NCBI GenBank assembly: GCA_964391185.1
Contig: CAYMIX010000008.1
Location: 1 to 60,174, forward strand
From: JAKQEM01 sp964391185
GTDB taxonomy: Bacteria; Patescibacteriota; Gracilibacteria; Peribacterales; Peribacteraceae
Length of the DNA stretch: 60,174 nucleotides
Direction: 5' to 3'
Shown piece by piece: positions 7,727 to 15,670 of the stretch. Position 1 is the first letter of the stretch, and the number at the start of each line of letters is the position of its first letter. The notes under the pieces are model-generated. The model saw only the letters and a list, made by a program, of their open reading frames with translations. It was not told where the DNA came from and did not search any database. Position numbers and translations under genes: made by a program.

Positions 7727-8752
7727 ATGCCAACCTCACCCACATCCATTTTCGAAAAAGCGGTAGAACTTAAAGCGTCCGATGTGCACATCGCCGTCGA
7801 TTCGCCGTTGTTGTTTCGCATCGATGGTGAACTGGTTGCGCAGACCAAAGGTGTTATTACCTCATCAGATGCAGAAAAGTTGGTAAAAGGTGTCCTCAGT
7901 GATGCAGAGTACAAGCGCCTCAAAGAAGACTTGGAAATAGATGTCGCCTATGAACTCAGTGGTGGCGTGCGCATGCGTGTGAACTGTCACTATGAACGCG
8001 GCAATGTCGGTCTCGTCGCGCGCATTATCCCAACAGACATTCCTTCACTGGAAGAATTGGGTCTGCAAGCAATCGTGCAAACGTTCGCACACAAGCAGGA
8101 AGGTCTCGTGCTGTTCACGGGTCCAACAGGAACGGGAAAGTCTACATCGATGGCTGCGATCATTCAGCACATCAATCAAACATCTGCGCGCAGCATCGTC
8201 ACACTGGAAGACCCGATCGAATTTTTGTTCGCACAAGGCCAGGGTCTCATTCGTCAGCGACAGTTCGGGCAAGATTTTCATTCATTCGCAGAAGCGCTCA
8301 AGCGTGTCCTCCGTCAGGATCCAGATATCGTGATGGTGGGAGAAATGCGCGACCCAGAAACTATCGCCGCAGCGCTGACGCTCGCGGAAACCGGTCACTT
8401 GATATTCGCAACATTGCACACGCCAAATGCCGTGCAAACGGTGGACCGCATCATCGATGTTTTCCCACCACATCAGCAGCCGCAAATCCGCGCACAGGTT
8501 TCCATGTCGCTTAAGGCTGTCGTCGCCCAGCGCTTGCTACCCAAAGAGGGTGGGGGACGCGTGGCGCAGCGTGAAGTACTCATCAATACACCTGCAGCTG
8601 CAAATACCATTCGTGATGGTCGCGTGCAGGAACTGAAGTCGGTGCTGCAGACAGGTAGTGACTTGGGAATGATTTCCTTCGAGAAGGATGCGAAGCGACT
8701 GTACAAAGAAGGATTGATCTCGAAAGAGACGTACGTACGCGTTACGGAATAA
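7727..8752 (+). CDS. pilT: Type IV pilus retraction ATPase PilT
   Basis: A 341-aa hexameric secretion-type ATPase that depolymerises type IV pili. Visible motifs: an N-terminal PAS-like part (KASDVHI and FRIDGEL), Walker A GPTGTGKST at 132-140, Asp box around TLEDPIEF, Walker B IVMVGEMRD, and His box HLIFATLHT. The length is as usual for PilT (about 345 aa). The start is the ATG at 7727; a TTG two codons earlier is possible. It stands without other pilus genes in the window. A second, synonymously diverged copy of its last 20 codons follows at 8808-8870. Confidence 0.93.
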   Translation: MPTSPTSIFEKAVELKASDVHIAVDSPLLFRIDGELVAQTKGVITSSDAEKLVKGVLSDAEYKRLKEDLEIDVAYELSGGVRMRVNCHYERGNVGLVARIIPTDIPSLEELGLQAIVQTFAHKQEGLVLFTGPTGTGKSTSMAAIIQHINQTSARSIVTLEDPIEFLFAQGQGLIRQRQFGQDFHSFAEALKRVLRQDPDIVMVGEMRDPETIAAALTLAETGHLIFATLHTPNAVQTVDRIIDVFPPHQQPQIRAQVSMSLKAVVAQRLLPKEGGGRVAQREVLINTPAAANTIRDGRVQELKSVLQTGSDLGMISFEKDAKRLYKEGLISKETYVRVTE

Positions 8753-8813
8753 GGCGAAGTCCTGCACCGGAGCCTCCTCATTTATATAACAATGCGACTG
8801 GTGCGGGGCGAAG
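8753..8813. repeat. Hairpin element flanked by GGCGAAG direct repeats
   Basis: The arms CCTGCACC (8761-8768) and GGTGCGGG (8800-8807) form a stem around a 31-nt loop. The unit is bracketed by the 7-nt direct repeat GGCGAAG at 8753-8759 and 8807-8813. The same stem with a different loop recurs at 41443-41474. It therefore looks like a dispersed REP-like hairpin; the direct repeats may be an insertion footprint, or may derive from the duplicated pilT end. Confidence 0.55.
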
Positions 8814-8870
8814 CGGTTGTATAAAGAGGGATTTATTTCGAAGGAGACGTACGTGAGGGTGACGGAATAG
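8808..8870 (+). pseudogene. Detached second copy of the pilT 3' end
   Basis: These 21 codons read AKRLYKEGFISKETYVRVTE and a stop, against AKRLYKEGLISKETYVRVTE at the end of the real pilT. Only one residue differs, but there are about a dozen mostly third-position changes (for example cga-ctg versus cgg-ttg, and a different stop codon). The fragment has no start and is separated from pilT by a hairpin element. Synonymous divergence means it was once part of a functional pilT from a diverged lineage or paralog, left behind by recombination. Confidence 0.8.
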
Positions 8871-8874
8871 GTGT

Positions 8875-8894
8875 GTTCTTTTATCAAACAGAAC
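8875..8894. repeat. Palindromic motif GTTCT-N10-AGAAC, copy 1
   Basis: GTTCT and AGAAC arms flank TTTATCAAAC. Related 20-bp motifs occur at 22954-22973 and 25629-25648, all in intergenic DNA or at its edges. It may be an operator or a short hairpin. The rest of 8895-9018 shows nothing beyond a weak ATAGGG-N10-CCCTAT inverted repeat at about 8980-9001. Confidence 0.5.
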
Positions 8895-9018
8895 GACATT
8901 AATGGCTTCCATAAGCCAAAATTTCGACATTATGTAATTTTCCCTTCACACAGTGTCGGCTTTACAGCACATGGTTGGGATAGGGTGAGGCTGATCCCTA
9001 TTTCTTCACCCCCAAGCC

Positions 9019-9351
9019 ATGAACCCGACATTGCAGCGTCACAAGTTCCAAATGGAGCTTACGGAGATCGAAGATCTCTTCGCAACCATTCACGCATTAG
9101 ATTCCAAAGATGCCATGATAGGGTTCCTCAATGACCTCTGTACGCGCCAGGAGCTGAAGGTGATGGCAGGGCGCTGGCGGATCGCAAAATTGGTACATCT
9201 AGGCTTTCCCTATAGGGCAGTCAGCAACAAGACAGGGGCGAGTAGTGCGACTATCTCCCGTATTGCCACGCACATGGTGTATGGCAGTGGCCACCTTGCT
9301 GGCGTCTGCAGAATCCGCGAAGCGCAGATTAAGCAGGAATTTGATGAATAA
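9019..9351 (+). CDS. YerC/TrpR-family DNA-binding protein
   Basis: A 110-aa protein with the YerC/YecD (TrpR-related) layout: FLNDLCTRQELKVMAGRW followed by the helix-turn-helix VHLGFPYRAVSNKTGASSATISRI. It differs from the TrpR-like protein at 7076-7366 in the recognition helix, so it should bind a different site and is not a simple duplicate. Members of this family act as small repressors, usually with an unknown ligand. A perfect 18-bp palindrome lies 12 nt after its stop, in front of the next gene. The ATG at 9019 has a C/T-rich leader and no Shine-Dalgarno site. Confidence 0.82.
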   Translation: MNPTLQRHKFQMELTEIEDLFATIHALDSKDAMIGFLNDLCTRQELKVMAGRWRIAKLVHLGFPYRAVSNKTGASSATISRIATHMVYGSGHLAGVCRIREAQIKQEFDE

Positions 9352-9363
9352 CGCATGCCCTGT

Positions 9364-9381
9364 GCTTTAGTGCACTAAAGC
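9364..9381. promoter_or_regulatory. Perfect 18-bp palindrome, probable operator
   Basis: GCTTTAGTGCACTAAAGC is completely self-complementary. It lies between a YerC/TrpR-like regulator gene and the promoter of the large receptor gene at 9483. It has no loop and no T-run, which favours a dimer-binding operator over a terminator. The half TGCACTAAAGC also appears at about 29970-29980 upstream of the metK riboswitch. Confidence 0.55.
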
Positions 9382-9443
9382 GCTAAATTCTTGTAGGTAT
9401 TGGTCAATCCAGCAGTAAATTATTAGGACACAGTAAATTAGAT

Positions 9444-9472
9444 TTGTCATTATACGACCTGTAAAGTAGAGT
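9444..9472 (+). promoter_or_regulatory. Promoter of the TrmB-Cache receptor gene
   Basis: TTGTCA (9444-9449), 17-nt spacer, TAGAGT (9467-9472). The predicted start of transcription is only a few nt before the ATG at 9483, giving a nearly leaderless mRNA. Confidence 0.45.
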
Positions 9473-9482
9473 ACACGTTTGC

Positions 9483-12400
9483 ATGGAATCCCTCCCTTCC
9501 AGTATTGAGGCGTACTTGAGCGATGCCGGTTTCTCCGGTACCGAAATCGTTGCCCTAAAAAAATTATTGGAGATGGATGCTGCGACTCTCCGCGAGCTTT
9601 CGTTGAAGTCCGGAAAGAGCACAGGAGTGTTAGACCAAGCAGTGAAGAAGCTGATGAATAAGGGGATTGTTTCCAAAGAGACCATCAACGATGTGCCGAA
9701 GTATGTGATGAAATCTCTTCAGTCGATTTTGAAGTGGATGGAGGACGACATGCACACGCGACAGCAACTAATGGTTCGCCGTCATCAGGATTTTGAATTG
9801 TTTATCAATTCCATTGTTACAACCAAGCGCCGTCCTGAGATGGAATTTTTTGAAGGAGAAGATGGCTTGAAAAAGGCCTACATGCTGTTGCTTGAGCGCG
9901 GCAACGACTTTATTCAATACGGTCCAGCTTTGTGGATACCAGAAGAAGATCCTCTGCGTGATTTCCGCGTGCAGTATTTCCGCGAACGTCATAACCGTGG
10001 AATCTTCTTGCGAGCCATATCGCACGATACATTCCTTGGTCGTCGCATGGTCTCACGCGACCCCTTTGAATACCGCCGAACGATTCTTGTCGACCAAGAT
10101 GCATATCCATTTTATTTCGAGAAGATTATTGCCGGCGATACACTTGCTTGTTTTCATTTGGAAGATAACCGTGCGGTTTTTATTAAATTTCCGGAGATGG
10201 CAGCGAACGAGCGCGCGTTCTTTGATCGATTGTGGAACAAGAAAATCCAGCGCGAGCAAAATGCCAATCGCCCTGCCGATCCTATTGTTGCCGATGGCGT
10301 AAAGAAATTGCACTCAGCTCAGACGTTTGTCGATGTGGATGCAAAAGTCTCCGTTCCGATGAAAACGAGAATGTTCTCGGAGTTGCGAGAGTTTTTCTTG
10401 GGGAAAAAGAGTTTGGCAGCGTTTGCGGGGTGTGCGGTGCTGGCTGCGATTGGAACATTTGGCGTGTATCAATATTCATTTATACAGAGTAAGAAGGAAG
10501 TGCAAAATCGCATTCTTTTGATATCAACAACTGGCGCAATGCAATTTGATGCTCGTGATGTTGAACAAGTAAGAACGCCTGAAGACATGAAAAAGCCTGA
10601 ATATTTAAAACTGGTAAATAAACTCCGGGAAATACGAAGCCAGAACGAGGGAGTGAGATATGCATATCTCATGAGGCCAAGCGAAAAAGTTGGAAAGGTC
10701 TATTTCGTTGCAGACGCCGATGCCTTTGAGCTCGAAATTCCAAAAGATATAAACTATGACGGAATTATAGATGAGGATGACGTGCCAGATTTTCCAGGTG
10801 ATGTGTATAGCGAAGTTAAAGATGAACATGATTCATTTTTAGAATCTACCGAAGCTGCATATGAAAAACCTGCTGTTTATGAACCGTATGATGATGGCGC
10901 ATGGGGAACGGTAATAGCAAGTTGGGCGCCTATTAAAAATGCTGATGGTAAAACAATTGCGCTGTTAGGTATCGATGTTTTTGCTGATGATGTTTTTCAA
11001 CTATCCGGCAATGTCTTCATGCCTGCAGTTATTTTTATCGCTCTTTTCTTAATATTTGTGTTCGTTCGTCTTGCTGCGTTTAATAGGTCTCTGTTTAAAG
11101 AAATTAGTGCAGCATTATCACTCAAGAAACTCAGCATAACAGTTGTTAGTTGCGCCGTTGTTGCAATTGCTGCAGCGGCGCTACTGTACTATTACAATGT
11201 TTATCTCACTATCCAAAGAGTCCAGGTAAAAGTCTTATCAATCGCTGCTACAGGAGGTTTGCAATTTGAAGCTGAGGATTTGAATCAATTGCGTCACAAG
11301 GAAGACATTCAAAAACCTGAGTATGCAAAAGTAATTTATTTATTGAATGAAATCCGCCGCCAAAATCCGGGCGTGAAGTTTATGTATCTTATGAGACCAA
11401 CTAAGGATCCTAATACACTAGAATTTGTCGCGGATGCAGACAGCCTTGAACCTTTTAGCTACAAAGATTTCAATGATAATGGAGTGGTGACTGAGGAGGA
11501 CATGATTCCATTACCAGGTGATCCATATGATATTACAGGCGTTGTAGCAATGCATACTGCTATTAATGGTCAGAATTCTGTGGATCAGAGACCGGAAACA
11601 GATCAGTGGGGGACATACATATCTGGCTATAGCCCCATTAAGAATTCTGATGGGTCTGTAGCGGCGATATTAGGAGTTGATATTGAAACTAGTAGCATCG
11701 CCGAACTTGCAAAGCAGACATTCGCGCCAGTCTTATATTTCTTAGGATTCTTTGTTTTTGTTATTTTCATTCGCTTAGCATCTCTTAATAGATCATTACT
11801 TCGTGAGTGCTATGTATTTTGTAATACGAGAAAGAAAATGATTATGACGGTTGGTGTGGTCGTGGGAATGGCGGTTCTCACCATTGTTCTTTATATGTAT
11901 AACGTTCGTGCCAATATAGAACGTGTACGCGAGAAGGTTCTCTCGATTGCGACTACAGGTAGTTTACAATTTAAAGCTGAGGATTTAGATCAATTAAGAA
12001 TATTAAAAGACATTGAGAAACCTGTTTTTGTTAAAGTAGCAAAAGAATTGCAAGACATTCGCTTGCAAAACGCCAATATTAAATATGTATATTTATTCAG
12101 ACCACAAGATGGTACGACCACCTTTGAATTCATTGCGGATGCGGATGCATTTAATGCAGATTTGAATGCTCCAACGGACTTGGATGGCAATGGTATAACC
12201 GATGAAGAAATGGATGAGATCCCTTATCCAGGATTATCATATGATGTCACTCACATAGAGGAGTTAGCAAAGCATCAGTATCAAACGCCAATAGTTACCA
12301 AAGAATCTTATACGGATCAGTGGGGGAGTGTGTTTAGCGGTTATGCACCGATTCGAAACCAATCGGGGGCGATTGTTGCGATTTTAGCAGTGGATATGAG

Positions 12401-13121
12401 TGCTAATGAGGCATATCGTGCCAGCTTGGTAGCACTCATACCTGCACTCATTCTAAGTATTGGATTTGGGTTATACGTAATTTTCTTAAGAGTAGATTTC
12501 AAGAAATCCACACTGTATACGTTGCTTCAGAAAGTCGTCACACGTCAGAGGATGTACATCGTTATATTTATTTTGATGGGTGTGTATTGGCTTCTCTTTG
12601 GATTACATTTTTATAAAAAGCATTTATTGCTTGAAGAAACAGGGAAGAGATTGATGGCGATTGCAGTAACAGCAACATCACAGATTAATCCTAATGATCT
12701 CGAGCCATTACGTTTTGCGAGAGACATGAAGAGAGAGGAATATCAGAGAGTGTTTACACAACTCAACGAAATAAGAAAGAATAATCCCGATATTCGGTAT
12801 GTATATATTTTGAGACCAACTAAAGATGAAGAAGTGTGGGATTTTATTGTTGATGCTGATTCAAATTACTTCATTCCATTTTTGGGTATTGATTACAACG
12901 ATGACAAAAAAGTTACGGAGTTGGATGAAAATGTAGCGCCAGGAGTAGCTCTCTGGCTTGATCCTGCATATAACTCTGCTCGCGAGTCGCTGAAACAACC
13001 AATGTATGACGATGAATTTTATGCTAACCAATGGGGCCCTCTTCTTTCGGGATATGCTCCTATTAAGGACAGAAACGGCAAGACGATTGCGATTTTGGGG
13101 TTGGATGTGAGCGCGGAATAA
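9483..13121 (+). CDS. TrmB-like HTH protein with four tandem membrane-bound Cache-like sensors
   Basis: A 1212-aa protein. Residues 1-300 resemble TrmB-type regulators: a winged-HTH (LRELSLKSGKSTGVLDQAVK) and a C-terminal effector-like part. Membrane segments follow near 309-333, 510-533, 553-575, 748-770, 786-808, 981-1004 and 1024-1046. Between them lie four homologous extracytoplasmic domains (about 335-505, 575-740, 810-975, 1050-1212), each with the order TTG-x-x-QF, Y[AV]YL-R, DAD, an EF-hand-like loop (422, 662, 899, 1137), PG, WG..x-SGYAPIK and LGxD, typical of Cache sensors. The protein ends outside the cell after sensor 4. The sensor part is AT-rich compared with the HTH part. The neighbouring kinase has the same sensor. 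DNA binding and ligand are inference. Confidence 0.8.
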   Translation: MESLPSSIEAYLSDAGFSGTEIVALKKLLEMDAATLRELSLKSGKSTGVLDQAVKKLMNKGIVSKETINDVPKYVMKSLQSILKWMEDDMHTRQQLMVRRHQDFELFINSIVTTKRRPEMEFFEGEDGLKKAYMLLLERGNDFIQYGPALWIPEEDPLRDFRVQYFRERHNRGIFLRAISHDTFLGRRMVSRDPFEYRRTILVDQDAYPFYFEKIIAGDTLACFHLEDNRAVFIKFPEMAANERAFFDRLWNKKIQREQNANRPADPIVADGVKKLHSAQTFVDVDAKVSVPMKTRMFSELREFFLGKKSLAAFAGCAVLAAIGTFGVYQYSFIQSKKEVQNRILLISTTGAMQFDARDVEQVRTPEDMKKPEYLKLVNKLREIRSQNEGVRYAYLMRPSEKVGKVYFVADADAFELEIPKDINYDGIIDEDDVPDFPGDVYSEVKDEHDSFLESTEAAYEKPAVYEPYDDGAWGTVIASWAPIKNADGKTIALLGIDVFADDVFQLSGNVFMPAVIFIALFLIFVFVRLAAFNRSLFKEISAALSLKKLSITVVSCAVVAIAAAALLYYYNVYLTIQRVQVKVLSIAATGGLQFEAEDLNQLRHKEDIQKPEYAKVIYLLNEIRRQNPGVKFMYLMRPTKDPNTLEFVADADSLEPFSYKDFNDNGVVTEEDMIPLPGDPYDITGVVAMHTAINGQNSVDQRPETDQWGTYISGYSPIKNSDGSVAAILGVDIETSSIAELAKQTFAPVLYFLGFFVFVIFIRLASLNRSLLRECYVFCNTRKKMIMTVGVVVGMAVLTIVLYMYNVRANIERVREKVLSIATTGSLQFKAEDLDQLRILKDIEKPVFVKVAKELQDIRLQNANIKYVYLFRPQDGTTTFEFIADADAFNADLNAPTDLDGNGITDEEMDEIPYPGLSYDVTHIEELAKHQYQTPIVTKESYTDQWGSVFSGYAPIRNQSGAIVAILAVDMSANEAYRASLVALIPALILSIGFGLYVIFLRVDFKKSTLYTLLQKVVTRQRMYIVIFILMGVYWLLFGLHFYKKHLLLEETGKRLMAIAVTATSQINPNDLEPLRFARDMKREEYQRVFTQLNEIRKNNPDIRYVYILRPTKDEEVWDFIVDADSNYFIPFLGIDYNDDKKVTELDENVAPGVALWLDPAYNSARESLKQPMYDDEFYANQWGPLLSGYAPIKDRNGKTIAILGLDVSAE

Positions 13122-13130
13122 TAATTTTTT

Positions 13131-13658
13131 TTAGCGATTCCTTTCAGATGTTTTTATCAAATCCAAAATATAAGTGGCAAGATACTTCTTATTTCTTTTT
13201 TGGAAATATTTTTCTTTCCATGAATGACCATTGATTGTTTTTCTACAATTTTTTGCATTGCAATGGCAAATCATCGGTTTTCCAAAAAATGAAATGTCAC
13301 TTGTTTCATAATCATATGTAATCTCTTCACCTTTTTTAATATCTCGTCTTGCTTCTAAGATAATCTGACCACGAATTCCAGCGTTAGGATTGCAACTATG
13401 GTTGAATCGGTCGGTAGCTTCTAGCTTTTTCGGGTTCACTGGCCCGAGGTAGTAATCTTTATATATTTCTACTGGATGGGTTATCATTTCTGGGTATTTA
13501 GTTCCATATTTTTTAAGTTCTTTGCTCGTATAGATCTTTCCTCCCCAAATTGCTATCAATTCTTTTTTCTGTAAGGGAGCTGTGGCGAAAATACCCTTAC
13601 CTCCTAGGGGAGAATCTAACACAGTGCATTTAGGATTTAAAAAAGAGTTTGAAGCCAT
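13131..13658 (-). CDS. SET-domain protein (putative lysine methyltransferase)
   Basis: A 175-aa protein with the SET fold signature: GGKGIFA near residue 19, RFNHSCNPNAGI (the SAM-binding NHS), GEEITYDYE, and a post-SET Cys cluster CHCNAKNCRKTING. SET proteins transfer methyl groups from SAM to lysines; bacterial targets are mostly unknown. It is AT-rich compared with surrounding genes, which suggests acquisition. It is divergent from a second SET gene at 13752 and ends 9 nt after the convergent receptor gene. Confidence 0.88.
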   Translation of the reverse strand: MASNSFLNPKCTVLDSPLGGKGIFATAPLQKKELIAIWGGKIYTSKELKKYGTKYPEMITHPVEIYKDYYLGPVNPKKLEATDRFNHSCNPNAGIRGQIILEARRDIKKGEEITYDYETSDISFFGKPMICHCNAKNCRKTINGHSWKEKYFQKRNKKYLATYILDLIKTSERNR

Positions 13659-13751
13659 GATCTTTTATAGGGTAACTAACACCGATCCAATCGAGAGAGT
13701 AATACCAAAAAACTATTTAGCAAATGGATGTTTTTCAGTATGCTGTAAAGC

Positions 13752-14138
13752 ATGTTATTAGTTTCGACTTTTATTGAAAAAAGCCCAATCCATGGCATTG
13801 GACTTTTTTCTAAGGAATTTATATCCAAAGACACTATCATTTGGAGTTTTAATCCCAAACTAGATATTGTTATTTCGCGTAAAGAGATGGCTGAACTAGG
13901 TGTTTATGCGCGTGAAACTTTTCTAAGGTATTGCTATCAGCCCGATCAGGAAACATATGTGCTTTGCTTTGATGATGCTCGTTTTATAAATCATTCAGAT
14001 GATCCAAATACTACTGATGATTCCAAGAAAGAGGGTTATGTTATCGCAGCAAAAGATATTAATTCGGGTGAGGAAATAACGTCGAATTATAAGGTTTTTG
14101 ACCTGGATTTTCAACGAAAATTAGGTTTGAATGCCTAA
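13752..14138 (+). CDS. Second, shorter SET-domain protein
   Basis: A 128-aa protein with HGIGLFS, ARFINHSDDPNT and GEEITSNY, the three core SET motifs, but no post-SET Cys cluster. The final motif has Asn-Tyr in place of Asp-Tyr. It is only distantly similar to the SET gene on the other side of the 93-nt divergent space. The start ATG at 13752 gives MLLVSTFIEKS. It is upstream of the histidine kinase in the same direction, but a separate promoter lies between them. Substrate unknown. Confidence 0.8.
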   Translation: MLLVSTFIEKSPIHGIGLFSKEFISKDTIIWSFNPKLDIVISRKEMAELGVYARETFLRYCYQPDQETYVLCFDDARFINHSDDPNTTDDSKKEGYVIAAKDINSGEEITSNYKVFDLDFQRKLGLNA

Positions 14139-14146
14139 TTCTGAGA

Positions 14147-14175
14147 TTAACAAAAGCCTTTAAATTTGGTATACA
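14147..14175 (+). promoter_or_regulatory. Promoter for a leaderless histidine kinase mRNA
   Basis: TTAACA (14147-14152), 17-nt spacer, TATACA (14170-14175), then 6 nt to the GTG start at 14182. The expected transcription start coincides with the start codon, so the mRNA should be leaderless. Confidence 0.7.
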
Positions 14176-14181
14176 TTAAAT

Positions 14182-15603
14182 GTGGACGCAAGCAAAAAAA
14201 TCCCATTGGTAAGCTATTCCCTTCTTGCATTAGTAGGGCTAATTGCCACTGGAATTTCATTATTTTTATATAATTACACAACCCGATTACTTGAAGATAG
14301 GTTGAAAGAGCGATTGGTTGCGATGGCATCAACCGCTGCTTTGCAATTTGATCCTAAAGAACTAGCTCAAATAGTCGATGAAACAGATGTTGGCAATCCA
14401 GCTTTTTTAAAATTAACAAGAAATTTACAAGAAATTAGAAATGCAAATGAAAATGTTCACTATGCATATATTCTTAGGCCAACAGCTGAGGCTGGTATTT
14501 TCGAATTCGTTGTTGATGCTGATTCAATCGATCCGTACGCTGAAGTTGATCTAAATAAAGATGGTGTAATAGATGAAAGTGATGCTTTAAACATACCAGG
14601 GGACGATTATGATGTTTCGGAACTACCAGAACTAAAGGTGGACGCTTTAAAATTCCCAACTACTGATTCAGTGCCATACACCGCTGATGCGTGGGGTACA
14701 TTTTTGTCTGGATATGCTCCTATTAAAAAAGCTGGTGAAACTGTCGCAGTACTTGCACTTGATGTAGAGGTTTCTGACTATTATTTACTTGTAAGGCAGA
14801 CATTTATACCATTTATTCTTTTCATTGGAGTGCTGCTTTTGCTTTTGACTTTTATGACAGTTATTATTGTCAAAATGTGGAAATTTCGTGTGGACTTTGT
14901 CCAGGAACTAGATCGCCAAAAAGACGAACTCTTAAGCATTGTTAGTCACCAACTTGCGACACCTGTTTCTTCTATCAAATGGTATACAGAAATGTTAATT
15001 GATGGAGATCTTGGCAAGGTGTCAAAACAACAAAAGGAACATCTCGGTTCGATGGCTAATGTTGCAGGAAATCTTAGCGATCTTGTGAGTATGATCTTGG
15101 ACGTTTCTCGCATTCAACTTGGACGCATGCATATTGAGAAACAGGAGCTTGATCTTGATGGGTTCTTTAAAGAAATTCTAGAGATTATTAATCCCAAAGC
15201 AGAACAAAAGAAGGTAAAATTTGATGTATCCATGCCTAAGAAATTGCCCAAGGCCATGCTCGATCGTCGTTATACGCACATGACAATCGAGAATCTTCTC
15301 AGTAACGCTATTAAGTACACACCTGAAAACGGATCTGTGAATTTCAACGTAGAGCTCCGAGGTAATATCTTATATTGCGAAGTGAAAGACACAGGCGTCG
15401 GTATTCCTAAGGCAGACCAAGAAAAAATATTCGGTAAAATGTTCCGTGCCACGAACGTTCGTAATGAAATAGATGGAAATGGATTTGGTTTGTACGTTGC
15501 AAAGGGTGCAGTTGAAGCTCAGGGTGGAAAAATTTGGTTTAAGAGCACAGAAGGTAAGGGCACAACGTTCTTCGTAGAATTGCCACTTAGGGATTTAAAG
15601 TAA
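14182..15603 (+). CDS. Sensor histidine kinase with Cache-like domain shared with the TrmB receptor
   Basis: A 473-aa membrane kinase: membrane segment about 10-30, extracytoplasmic sensor about 35-200, membrane segment about 207-233, HisKA with phospho-acceptor H256 (SIVSHQLATP), then HATPase_c with N box NLLSNAIKYTPENG, DTGVGIP and GNGFGLYVAKGAVEAQGG. The sensor repeats the motif order of the four sensors in the protein at 9483-13121, including an EF-hand-like loop DLNKDGVIDESD at 123-134. No response regulator is present in the window, so its partner is unknown. The GTG start is supported by a promoter 6 nt upstream; there is no Shine-Dalgarno site. Confidence 0.92.
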   Translation: MDASKKIPLVSYSLLALVGLIATGISLFLYNYTTRLLEDRLKERLVAMASTAALQFDPKELAQIVDETDVGNPAFLKLTRNLQEIRNANENVHYAYILRPTAEAGIFEFVVDADSIDPYAEVDLNKDGVIDESDALNIPGDDYDVSELPELKVDALKFPTTDSVPYTADAWGTFLSGYAPIKKAGETVAVLALDVEVSDYYLLVRQTFIPFILFIGVLLLLLTFMTVIIVKMWKFRVDFVQELDRQKDELLSIVSHQLATPVSSIKWYTEMLIDGDLGKVSKQQKEHLGSMANVAGNLSDLVSMILDVSRIQLGRMHIEKQELDLDGFFKEILEIINPKAEQKKVKFDVSMPKKLPKAMLDRRYTHMTIENLLSNAIKYTPENGSVNFNVELRGNILYCEVKDTGVGIPKADQEKIFGKMFRATNVRNEIDGNGFGLYVAKGAVEAQGGKIWFKSTEGKGTTFFVELPLRDLK

Positions 15604-15607
15604 AAAA

Positions 15608-15632
15608 GTCCGCAAGCACGATGCTTGCGGAC
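15608..15632 (-). terminator. Intrinsic terminator for the leftward transporter gene
   Basis: An 11-bp perfect stem (15608-15618 with 15622-15632) and a 3-nt loop, followed on the minus strand by six T residues. It serves the gene ending at 15671; the kinase gene ending at 15603 may share the hairpin without a T-run. Confidence 0.85.
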
Positions 15633-15670
15633 AAATCACTTCCTCGGAGGCTCTCGATCTCGACCCATAC

